DNA from: Hypsibius dujardini
Taxonomy: Eukaryota; Tardigrada; Eutardigrada; Parachela; Hypsibiidae
DNA: 34,080 nucleotides
Reading direction: 5' to 3'
NCBI GenBank assembly: GCA_001579985.1
Contig: LRSR01007865.1
Coordinates: forward strand, 1 to 34,080
The position numbers and the translations under genes were made by a program. The stretch's first letter is position 1. The number at the start of each line of letters is the position of its first letter. The notes below the pieces were generated by a model that was given only the letters and a program-made list of their open reading frames with translations, was not told where the DNA came from and ran no database searches. Positions 21,001 through 30,251 of this stretch are shown here, piece after piece.

Positions 21001-22167
21001 CCACTGTGACAACAAAGTTAGTAAAGCACCCATCCAAATGTGGCAATCTCGTTCTCACTGTTGAGTGGCATACCTTGCCCACCATATGGGTTTTATATCC
21101 AGCGTCCTGTAAGTATTGCGGAAGGAGCTTAACAGTGAGGTCGAGACCGCGCGGTTCCAGTGCGCCCAAAACGTAATGCTGGAGGCCTTCAAAAAGAGTC
21201 CCCGTTCAAAAAGAATCGCACTGTGATTAAACAGAAAGTGGAATGCTGGGCAATGCTTTACCGACACGGGTTGGATATTTTCCGGTGAGTAGAGCAGCAC
21301 GCGATGGTGTGCACATATACTGAGCGTAGAAACTGTTCAGGATGACCCCTTCATTGGCCAGGGAATCAATGTTCGGAGTGGGTATTTGGCTGGACCCGTG
21401 AAAACTGACGTCACTCCAGCCCTGTACAACAGTCACACATTGAGAGATCGCGAAGGGTGTACAGATGTGCATACGTACAAGCGCAGCAACTTCTGTTTCT
21501 GTGCCTGTAGGAGCATAATTTTGTTTGAGCTTCTGTGCCTGTTCGAGGCATTCCCCTAACATAATTACTAAACAGTTAGTCAATCAAACAGCAGATAAAT
21601 TAATAGTTAACTGGTTAGTATATAGATTAGTTAATAATTAATTATTACGGTATCTGTGGGCATAGGAAAACATTTCGGAAATTGCGCCTGTTGGCACAAC
21701 TTTAATCCCCAAAAAAGTGTGCCTACAGACATTATACAAACTCGGAGAGTATGCATGTTTTTGTGCCTTATGGCGTAATACGCTACTGCTGTGCAATATG
21801 GATTATATGCTGAATGTATTTTTCATGCAGAGCAGATCATATTATGCCCCACAACGAGATGGTTCAGGCACTGCGAAGTTACAAGGGAGCGATGTTGACG
21901 TACCAAATCGTCTGCCAGGATGAAAATGATATGGGGCTTCTTTGTGGGTTTCGGCGAGCCTAACGGCAAGCGAGGATCCGTGGACGAGTGGGCCCAGTAG
22001 TAGCAGTAGATGCCTAAAATCCCCACCGCGAGGCCTGTTAGAAATGCCGCCATGGAACAGCAGTATAAAAGAGTCTGCTTCGTGCTGGTGCCTTTCGAGA
22101 ACGATATGAGCTTGGGCGCACTGATTCGTGGGGAGACGGCTGTTGCTGGTGTGATGGCAGATATCAT
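18049..22167 (-). CDS. Arylsulfatase B-like sulfatase, membrane-anchored (copy B, 10 exons)
   Basis: Exons, 5' to 3': 22167-21904, 21421-21262, 21186-21074, 21003-20967, 20748-20675, 20080-19946, 19883-19757, 19672-19486, 18737-18426, 18358-18049; 572 aa. Exons 2-10 have the same lengths and phases as copy A; only exon 1 differs (264 versus 279 nt). There is a signal anchor at about 31-54. Sulfatase motifs are intact: ADDLGWSD, CTPSR with Cys125 as the formylglycine precursor, GKWHLG, APHW, SSDNGG and GAKTSQWEGG. Introns 5 and 8 are swollen by foldback elements. Sequence differs from copy A throughout exons 1-8 (for example SGFENAFDD against AGLENTLGG) yet is nearly identical in exons 9-10 and the intron between them. 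It probably acts on sulfated glycans in the secretory or extracellular space. Substrate unknown. Confidence 0.9.
18880..19400. mobile_element. Foldback element related to FB2 (arylsulfatase B intron 8)
   Basis: TATTTCGCCGGTAAAGTC at about 18896 is mirrored by GACTTTACCGGCGAAATA near 19370. GGAAAACACTGGA at about 18957 is mirrored by TCCAGTGTTTTCC near 19315. The centre near 19140 carries GGGCGGAGCTATCACC, like the core of the 7424-8052 element. Outer borders are indistinct. The element makes up most of this intron. Confidence 0.65.
20144..20627. mobile_element. Foldback element, family FB3 copy B (arylsulfatase B intron 5)
   Basis: The left end AGTTTTAGGGTCCTTACAAG is mirrored by CAGGACCCTAAACGAGTCC at the right. 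Internal arms include CTTGAAACTTGTGGGGGCC and GGGCAAATAAATTT with partial complements. It matches the plan of the copies at 10493 and 24021. Non-coding. Confidence 0.65.
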
Positions 22168-23509
22168 TGCCGGATTAAAGGAGATAAGCTGGTTTTATTA
22201 TAATCATCTTCAATGAACCCGTAATGGCGTATGTGGCCACTGGATATTGGCTGTTTCTTACCACTGACCTTTAATTAGTTAATCGAAAGCGTCTAAGAAT
22301 AACACTATTGTTAGAAAGAATTCGCGTCTGCTGTCGTACATTTGGTCGGCTTACAGTTCAGAGTCTTTACGCGTAAGCTCACCCAGAACGATGATGTGGT
22401 AAGTAAGTGCAGAGGGAGTACGGTACTTTTACGGAAGGAATTTTACACATCGTTGTGAGTTGCTCGATGGGGCGGCCATTAAACGGCTTCGGAAACATAA
22501 TACCGACCTTTTATGGGAGGCTAAGAATGTGTTCGCTACGTGTGCTGGCTTACCGAGTTGGAACGTAAAAGCCAGCCATATATCGTAACGCGGGAGCTCC
22601 ACGTGAGTAAACCTGTAAGACGCTGCGCCAGAAAGTGCATATCCAGTATGTCCGGAAACAGTTTGTCGGTGGTACAGTAAGTCAAGGTTCTTGGAACGAA
22701 AAGTATGGAAGTATGCACGTAGATCCAAATCATTAACACAAAAACCCCTGTCCAGCTGTTTGCTGTGCCCGAGTTAGGTGACAAAGAGATGCTGACCGCA
22801 ATGAGCAGATATGCGTGATACATATAAATCACTGCCGATTGCATTTTAGGACTGGAAAATGACTATCATCTAGACTAGCATGATAAAGTCTACGTTAATA
22901 ATTAGCTGTCCGAAATGCTACATTAAACGAGACTAATGACTGGTAGCAAACCCTATTCCCAACGCCAGCAGAAAAGGATACGCAAACAATTCATTGCAAA
23001 GAACAAAGAATCTCCAAAGAGCATAAGAAACCCAATCGACTGCAGTAGATGTGAGTGACTTCATTACTTTACCGAATAGTAACAACTTATCAGCCGCATT
23101 AAGTTGTTGAAAAACAAATTAGGTGATTGCGAGTCATTAGGGCTAGGATAAGGGACATGAGCCATATTTTTAGTACATTTCATCGTGAAAGAGTGAATTC
23201 AAAACAGTTTCATGCTAGCTTGCTCTCCAGGCGTGAACTCCGCCAAAATGCTGGACTCAATTCCCGTAAACTACCCACAGCAAGCAGAAAGATAATCGGA
23301 TCTGCGGACTTTTCTATTTCCATCAGCACCTTGCAAACCTCCCATGCAAGGAACATTACCTCAAGGTTTGTCAGAGTCAATAGCAAATAATAAAATGTTT
23401 CGGGCGCCCAGCTGACTAGTGCACATAACGACGTGATGTCCAAAAGGGCAAGATCTGATTGGTTCGTCCTTGCTACCCGTACTCGTGCCGCACCTGGAAT
23501 ACAGGAACT
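22168..23509. other. Intergenic, 5' flank of arylsulfatase B
   Basis: Open frames reach 102 codons, but none has a motif or supported splicing. The only recognisable content is the short similarity at about 22450-22490 to the flank of copy A. Confidence 0.45.
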
Positions 23510-24015
23510 CTCGTTTAAGTTTCTTACAGGTCGGAGCCAGAACCCCAGATGAGCTTGGGGGGGGGGGAAGCACTAGAGTATTTTTTCAAACACAAATTTA
23601 TAAATTTGCTTGATGACTTTGAGCTGATGGTTATTTGTGGTTCTGGCTATTTGAAGGTCTGAGTGGCATAGACCTCCACCCGATTTCTAAAAACTGTCAA
23701 TTTCTGTGTTTTCGCTAAATTTAAAATTCATGAGTTCTATAACTCATGACTGCAAAAGATTAAAAGCATCTACAAATGTTCCAAACTTCATAAAACTTCA
23801 AGCATTACTGTAATTGTTAATTTTCACATGAACTTAAACTAACTAAACTTAACCTCCTGTATTAGTAAAATGCTTCTAACTCCCCTGGGGCTGCGATCAG
23901 TTAGGCCCAGACTTTCACAAGTTATGAGTACATTGTAGATCGGGGATGATCAGCCGAATCTTTATAATAGATGTTGAGTAACACTATTTGACATTTCCTC
24001 GGGCAAGCCTCTCAA
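23510..24015. repeat. Divergent FB3-like repeat
   Basis: TTCTTACAGGTCGGAGCCAG at about 23520 resembles the left part of FB3 copies, and ATCAGTTAGGCCCAGACTTT near 23900 resembles their right part. It includes an uninterrupted G run at 23556-23566. Decayed and without clean ends. Confidence 0.4.
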
Positions 24016-24020
24016 AGCAG

Positions 24021-24455
24021 GGACTCGGTTAGGGTTCTAACAAGCCGACACCAGAGCCAGGGGGCAAATGGGCAAAATGCATTTCGTTTTTCAAAATTTA
24101 ACCCAAAACTCGCATTTCGTTTCTGATCACCATCTTAAAAGTTGTGGGAACTGGATTTTCAAGGCCCTCGCCTGAGATTTTTAAAATATTTCTAAGAACT
24201 TCAATTTTTGTATCGAAGTTGGAGCGTTCTTAAATGTTTTTCGCCTCGTACTTACATTCATTAATATGGAACTTATACTGGATCCCGACAAACGTCAAAC
24301 TTGATCGGTGAAGTTAGTTTTTAAGAATTTTTTGAAATCCAGGGGCCCTAGAAAATCAGACCCCACAGACTCCCACAAGTTTCAAAATTATCAAAGATCA
24401 TAAGCTGAATTTGGGTGCAAGTAAAAGAATCAGTTTGCCCCTTTGCCCACCCTCT
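24021..24455. mobile_element. Foldback element, family FB3 copy C, right end truncated
   Basis: It starts GGACTCGGTTAGGGTTCTAA and runs through GGGGGCAAATGGGCAAAATG. The mirrored arm TTTGCCCCTTTGCCCACCC is at about 24432-24450, but the outermost right terminus seen in the other copies is missing. The break coincides with the start of similarity to the SR-C flank at about 24454. Confidence 0.6.
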
Positions 24456-24787
24456 CTTGTGCGCAACAAAAAACAGCAACAATTATTCACAGCTAGATTG
24501 ACTGGAGATTTGTCGATGAACTGAACCACCAGAATCACGACTACATAGATCGGATGCCAGGATGTGATATCCCTCGGAAAATCGGTCAATGTATTTGCAG
24601 GGCCACGTGACAGCATGCATGGTGCTAGTGTGCGGAATTACTGCATTACACTTTCAAAAATCATCGAAGTGGTCGTGCGGTATCTGGAAGACCAGACAAA
24701 GTTGTTATGATATGCGAAATGAAGTAGTACAAGGATTGACCCAGCTTTATCCAGATGGTACGTAAACCACTCAAGTTCACATGTGAA

Positions 24788-24847
24788 GTTGACTGTACCA
24801 GGATGCTTTACGCGTGGGCTATTATCCTTGGTCCTGGTACGGTCAAC
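24788..24847. promoter_or_regulatory. Stem-loop sequence upstream of SR-D
   Basis: GTTGACTGTACCAGGA (24788-24803) pairs with TCCTGGTACGGTCAAC (24832-24847) at 15 of 16 positions. In the SR-C flank one arm is kept and the other has decayed (TCCTGGAGAAATTAAC). Possible regulatory or relic inverted repeat; function unknown. Confidence 0.35.
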
Positions 24848-25050
24848 ATTTACGTAAAATGTCACCGTGCGATAAAGCGTGCATTTTACATTGTCACGAT
24901 ATCGGCTGTACCAGCGTGTTAATCGCCATCCGTTCCATGGCTAAACCGAATGAAAGGCAAGTAATTATTAACTGAAATGCTGATACAACAAAAACTGTTG
25001 ATTACAATTTTGCAATCATTTGCAAATATCCGGCAGTTCAATTGGAATGT

Positions 25051-25061
25051 TTTAAATAAAA
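25051..25061 (+). promoter_or_regulatory. TATA-like box of SR-D
   Basis: TTTAAATAAAAG about 115 bp before the start codon, conserved in word and distance with the SR-C promoter. Confidence 0.5.
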
Positions 25062-25171
25062 GCAGCATGTCGTTGGCAATAAAATTCATTCCAACAGCCA
25101 ACCATCCTTTCTGTGATAAAAAAGCTCTTTAGTCTTTCCCATTAATTCAGACCTTATTTCGCTGGTCGAAA

Positions 25172-26392
25172 ATGTGGTCTTTTCAGCAAATCTTGTTTGT
25201 GGTAGCCTGCGGGACGCTGTGCGTCTCAGCACCGGCTGTTCAATCATCCGCCAACGGTTATGCCTCTAGACTGAAGAACCACACAGCCAACTTCACATCC
25301 GGCCCAACCTCTGACTCAACCGAGCGTCCTTCGGGTCATTCCTCAAACAGTAGTTCTAACTCGACCTCTGGACATCTGGAATCAACTGCACGCCCATCGA
25401 GTCCCTCGTCCAAAAGTAGTTCCAACTCGACCTCTGGACACCTGGCATCAACTGAACGCCCATCAAGTCCCTCGTACAACAGCAGTTCCAACTCGACTTC
25501 TGGACACCTGGGATCAACGGAACGCCCATCGAGCCCCTCGTACAACAGCAGTTCCAACTCGACCTCTGGACACCTGGGATCAACTGAACGCCCATCAAGC
25601 CCTTCGTCCAACAACAGTTCCAACTCGACTTCTGGACACCTGGGATCAACGGAACGCCCATCGAGCCCCTCGTCCAACAGCAGTTCCAACTCGACCTCTG
25701 GACACCTGGCATCAACTGAACGCCCATCGAGCCCCTCGTATAATAGCAGTTCCAACTCGACCTCTGAACATCTTGGTTCCACCAAACGCCCATCGAGCCC
25801 CTCGTATAATAGCAGTTCCAACTCAACCTCTGAACATCTTGGTTCCACCAAACGCCCATCGAGCCCCTCGTACAACAGCAGCTCTAACTCGACCTCTGGA
25901 CACCTGGCATCAACTGAACGCCCATCGAGCCCCTCGTACAACAGCAGTTCCAACTCGACCTCTGAACATCTCGGTTCCACCGAACGCCCATCGAGTCCCT
26001 CGTCCAACAGTAGTTCCAACTCGACCTCAGAACACCTAGGATCAACCGAACGCCCATCGAGTCCGTCGTCCAACAGCAGTTCCAACTCGACCTCTGAACA
26101 CTTGGGATCAACTGAACGCCCCTTGGACTATTTGACCACCCCATCGACTAACGAAAGCACTGAATCGACCTCTCGTCCTGGCACTCATCCTAATGCGCCG
26201 TCTAAGCTGACCACCGAACCTTCCCCTCGCCCCAGCACTTTTGCCCCGTCCTCTCCGTCAACTAGAGTTCCTGTTCACTACACGACCGACGGCGAATCTT
26301 ACATCGTTGGGCAAAACGGCGCCCCGATCTATTTGAATTTCAACGGGGACAAAAATGATATTACCATCAACATCGGTAAAAACAACAAGTAG
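25172..26392 (+). CDS. Secreted Ser/Thr/Asn-rich 22-residue-repeat protein (SR-D)
   Basis: Intronless 406-aa paralogue of SR-C in the opposite orientation. The signal peptide and first segment, through the NHTANFTSGPTSDS stretch, are identical to SR-C. Twelve 22-aa units follow, one more than in SR-C. Variants are a unit with STARP and SSKSSS, one with SSNNSS, and two consecutive STKRP units where SR-C has one. The linker and C-terminus (NAPSKLTTEPSPRPST onward to GKNNK) differ at a few positions only. Repeat order is partly shared between copies, so the array existed before the duplication and has since changed by unit gain or loss. The protein is probably exported and densely glycosylated. 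Biochemical role unknown. Confidence 0.88.
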   Translation: MWSFQQILFVVACGTLCVSAPAVQSSANGYASRLKNHTANFTSGPTSDSTERPSGHSSNSSSNSTSGHLESTARPSSPSSKSSSNSTSGHLASTERPSSPSYNSSSNSTSGHLGSTERPSSPSYNSSSNSTSGHLGSTERPSSPSSNNSSNSTSGHLGSTERPSSPSSNSSSNSTSGHLASTERPSSPSYNSSSNSTSEHLGSTKRPSSPSYNSSSNSTSEHLGSTKRPSSPSYNSSSNSTSGHLASTERPSSPSYNSSSNSTSEHLGSTERPSSPSSNSSSNSTSEHLGSTERPSSPSSNSSSNSTSEHLGSTERPLDYLTTPSTNESTESTSRPGTHPNAPSKLTTEPSPRPSTFAPSSPSTRVPVHYTTDGESYIVGQNGAPIYLNFNGDKNDITINIGKNNK

Positions 26393-26501
26393 TTCGAGCC
26401 TCTTTTGTGTTCGTTTGAGCATTGCCACCCCAATCTGTACGCTTCATTCGTCAGTGATTTGCTCGTTCTCGTAATTGATTTTAAGAAATCGCATTCGCCA
26501 T

Positions 26502-26507
26502 AATAAA
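26502..26507 (+). promoter_or_regulatory. Polyadenylation signal of SR-D
   Basis: AATAAA about 110 bp past the stop, in a block (CATAATAAAAATACATTCC) that is conserved with the SR-C 3' UTR. Confidence 0.6.
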
Positions 26508-26640
26508 AATACATTCCATTTAGTTCGATCGCCACTCCGAAAAAATATAATTTTCTCCGTCCGTCCTTCGGCTGTTTATTCACGGTGCAGACACTATCCA
26601 GTACATACAGTTTAGACGGTTAGCGATTGCGAATGATTCT

Positions 26641-27089
26641 TGTTATAATTACTGGTCCACCATTGCTTGGCTGTCGAACTGACTAACCGTTCACCCAACA
26701 CTGCGTTGAATATAGCTTTGTTACTGCAATACTGTAGCACTGGGGTACAAAATACAGACAGGACCGAAAAACTGCAACGGAAAGTTTAGGCAGTATGTTA
26801 TCTAATTGCCTCGCAAAAAAATAGCCGTTTTGTGACTTGGTTTAGTATTTTGTCTTTGAATTGCACACAGTAAATTCTTGCTTTTTTGGCTTACGGTTAA
26901 AACTGTACACCGCATGCAAGCATCACTCACGCGCTCAAATCACGAGCGGCGGCTGTCATCACATTCGATGACATCAATTCAGATCGAAACATCTTATTAA
27001 AAGAAGTGGGCATGCGAAAATTTGCGGAGAACAGCAACGAAATGACCAGCTCTGAAAAGCGTCAAGCGTCAAACGAACCCTGAAAAGCG
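26641..27089. other. Intergenic, nothing recognised
   Basis: No supported gene or repeat. Two ATG codons near 27012 and 27042 share a frame that meets a stop before joining the transporter-like frame that follows. Confidence 0.45.
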
Positions 27090-29215
27090 AACCCTTTTTT
27101 TCGCTGTTCTAATCGCCACTTGCGGCACCTGGTTCCCCATCGGATGCATCATCGTTGCCATGAACGGCCCACAGACCGTCATGGTCAACTGGGTCCGTGA
27201 GGTTAACTGTACTCGGCTGGGTGGCATTTTCTGTTGGTCCGATTTCAACATCAGTTGTTCTGACCAATTGAACTTTAACGAAACGAGCCCATTCCTGGTG
27301 ATGTGGTGCAAAGCTTATTCGGAGGATGAAGAAGATAATATCATACTTGAAAACCCTGAGCTCAATACCTTTTGGGCCATTTCTTCATCCTTCCTCAATG
27401 TTGGCGGCTTCGTCTCATCCCTCTTCTGTAAAGCGTTAGCGAACTACTTCGGTCTGAAAGGCGCGCTGTACCTTTTGTCGGGAATCTATTGCTGTGGTGT
27501 CCTGACCGTTGTCTAGTCTCAGTAACGGGCTTCCCTGAGATGCTCGTCTTCGGACGAACAACCAACCATTGGCCTTTCGCTTGGCCTGATTTGTATTATC
27601 ACTCCGCTATATACGGCGGACCTGACGCCGGCATCGCTTCGTGGCGCACTTGACACGGTCCCCATCATTATTTACGCATTGGGCTTCATCACGGCGACCT
27701 CGCTCGGGTTGCCCATGATCCTAGGCACAGAAAAAGTTGGGCAACGGAGAAAAATAAATCAACTGAACTCTCCTTAAAAATAACTTTTTATATTAAAGGA
27801 GTGACTATTTTACCCCCCACCCCGCCCCACGTTCCTTTTGGGGCTCGACAGAACCCCGGCTATTTTACCACTTCCAAGGGCCCAATATCTGGCTATCTGG
27901 CTATCTGGCCTGGCTATCATACCCCTCCATTTATACATCACCAGGGGCCTAGATAGCGCCCCTGCTGTTTTACCCCTCCCCTGCTGTCCGTTTGTCCACC
28001 CGTTGTTCGTCTGTTCGTTCGTTATCCGACTGTCAGTCCGTCTGTTGTTCGTCCGCTGTCCGTTTTTTGTCCGTCCGTTGTCAGTCTGTTCGTTTTCCGA
28101 ACAACGGGCGGACGAACGGACAGCGTGGGAGAGGTAAAATAGCAGGGGCGCTATCTGGTATACAGAGAGACCAAATAGCCAATTGGCCTCCAGGGAGGAT
28201 AAATTGGCCGGGGTGCTATTGGGCCCTACACACTAAAAGAGAGAGGGTAAAATAGCTGTAGCCTTATATTAATTCATTTCAAATTTTTATGTTTTGATTA
28301 CATTTTTAGAAAAACTGAGTCAAAAACTGGTAAAAATGAAGTTAATGGAATAATCGTTTATAGGCCTGTTTGTCACACGTAAGAAACTAAACTAATTCTA
28401 ATTTACAGGCTGACCAATTTTGATCGGATTGAGCATGGCTCCTATCGCACTCCTCTGCGTCCTGCTGCCATTCTGTCCAGACAGTCCGCGGAGTTTGTTG
28501 GTCAAAAAGCAGAAGAAGGCCGCCGCCGAGAAGGCCCTTCGATGGCTCCGAAAAACTAGCAACGTCCACGATGAACGAACAGCTTGATAGACAATTTCGA
28601 TGCGGAAAGCGGTCGCCCCCGCGTCAGCCTATGCAGCGTCTTTAACGACCCCATTTTACGGTCCGGCCTGACGATCTGTGCGGTGGTTATGCTGGCCCAA
28701 CAGTTGTCTAGGTACAGCGCGCTCTTTTTTCATTCCAGAGCCATCTTCAACGGAATCGAGTTATCGCGGCTGCACTCCAATCTGGCGACCCTGAGCTTAT
28801 GGGCCACCTACATAACATTCTCACTTATATCCATGGTTTTAGTGGAGAAGGTCGGTCGGCGAGCCTAGCTTCTTTTAAGTCATATTCTCATGATCATGAG
28901 TGCTTTAGTTTCCTTCATGGCAATAATCTCAGTAAGGTGTGACGTGGACGAGATACGGCAGTGCGGCATGCGTGGTGCTTTACGTAGTGGTCTACGTGTC
29001 GGGTTCGGCGTCCGTGCCGTATATCCTCCTGACAGAGCTGGTCGGTCCGGAGTTCCGGGCTGCTGCTACGACGCTGGTCGGCTGCACGAGCTGATTCGGA
29101 GCCCTTGTGGTGACGCTGATGGTCCCCCTTCTCGTGACGTTGCTGTACGAGTACACGTTTATCGCGTTTATTGTTCGTGGAGCATACCCATATCGGTAGA
29201 ATATTTGGAGTTCGT
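27090..29215 (+). pseudogene. SLC2-type sugar transporter pseudogene
   Basis: It follows the intact transporter at 30252-32808 nearly throughout (for example NPELNTFWAISSSFLNVGG is shared) but is disabled many times. No usable in-frame start is seen. A one-base insertion leads to TAG at 27514-27516. A 4-bp AACC-type duplication near 27560 shifts the frame again. The intron 2 donor near 27735 has G|TT in place of G|GT. The first Trp codon of the last exon is TGA (28411-28413). There is a frameshift near 28575-28590, a stop at 28866-28868, and scrambled frames beyond, with the C-terminus lost. Unlike the intact gene it has no intron after the LWC/MWC codons (27305). Its intron 2 contains a foldback element. 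Confidence 0.9.
27796..28266. mobile_element. Foldback element, family FB1 copy 2, with target duplication
   Basis: The element begins AAGGAGTGACTATTTTACCC and ends GGGTAAAATAGCTGTAGCCTT-like. It is flanked by exact ATATTA on both sides (27790-27795 and 28267-28272), a 6-bp target duplication. The core holds GTCCGT/ACGGAC-type repeats in inverted arrangement. Same ends and plan as 4897-5361. It is inserted in the former intron 2 of the transporter pseudogene. Confidence 0.85.
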
Positions 29216-29399
29216 TGTTCAACAAAACATTCTACCTTTTGACCAATCAATTGACCATCGGTTCTCTTCGCGTTGTTTTTGGTTATGGTAATTGGTTATA
29301 TGTTTCGTTTAAACCAGGGCTGTGATATCAAACATTACTAGTCATTTTACCTGCAATACTTTCCGGTACGAGGGGTGGTTTTAGAATAGTGTACTACTG

Positions 29400-29560
29400 T
29401 TACTATTATTACAATTTATACGTGACAAGTCAAAAACTGGTATCAACAAAAAATTTTCCGAGACCAAAGGGTGGAGCTATGTTTAATTTCTTACGAAGAC
29501 TCATTTATTGCGAGTGTTATTTTCGAGAATGATCCCTAGGGACACCCCGCCCCGACCAGT
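29400..29560. repeat. Possible FB2-related fragment
   Basis: ATCAACAAAAAATTTTCC followed by GGGTGGAGCTATG resembles the central part of the foldback elements at 7424 and 18880, and ACCCCGCCCC-ACCAGTAAAA words recall 9060-9085. No ends are visible. Confidence 0.3.
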
Positions 29561-29689
29561 AAAAAATTATTAGTGCTCATATGCTCAATCGATTCGAATT
29601 GAATTCTAAATTTTAAATGAGAAGCCGCGTCAAGCAGGTTTATTTCCATTTATATGCAGATTTCACCTATAGGGGAATACTATTCATTG

Positions 29690-30150
29690 GCTTTTGAGCG
29701 GGAAAAACGGATAAATAGGATTACAAGCCGGACTCTCCTTAACGTTTGACTGGTGGGGATCGTTTGACCGGTACTATACAAACCGCGAAAAGGCGCCGTA
29801 GTAGTTGCCGCAAAATCAAACCTCGACAAACTCGAGAAAATAATCATTAGGCGTATCTTATCATCAGGGAACGTACCCATCCCCAGCAGTATAATATCAG
29901 CGCTTCACCTTGAATTCCACGGGTTCTCTAAAGCTATCAATTTACCGCGCGACACGAGACACACGGTCGTCATAGAGCGAGAGAGAGAGAGAGAACATAT
30001 CAAATCTTCCAAGACGACCTCCGCGCTTTTATTGTCCTTTTCATATTACGTAACAGGCATCTTGTCGACGCCCCAAAGATCATTTTTCTGCAACGGAAAG
30101 CAAAGAATCTCACACTGCTTTTGCCTGTATTCTGATTATTCAACCTCACT
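29690..30150 (+). other. Possible decayed coding remnant
   Basis: Two plus-strand frames read like protein: about 29821-29990 (LDKLEKIIIRRILSSG, IISALHLEFHGF) and then, in another frame after a short GA repeat at 29975-29994, FQDDLRAFIVLFILRNRHL and DAPKIIFLQRKAKNL. Stops lie upstream and at the end. It may be an old mobile-element or gene fragment; no family is recognised. The remainder of 29216-30251 shows nothing else. Confidence 0.25.
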
Positions 30151-30251
30151 TTGAGTTTACTGATTTTATTTCTACAAAATTCTGATTTTCTTTCTATTTC
30201 TATTATATTTTTATTTAAGCAAAAGAATTTCCACAAGTTTGCGCATACGCC

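Larger units (their letters stand above)
24454..26640 (+). repeat. Inverted segmental duplication, arm 2 (around SR-D)
   Basis: This is the reverse-orientation partner of 15690-17800. Similarity covers 5' flank, coding region and 3' flank through GCGATTGCGAATG. Indels in the flanks and one extra 66-bp unit account for the length difference. Confidence 0.85.
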
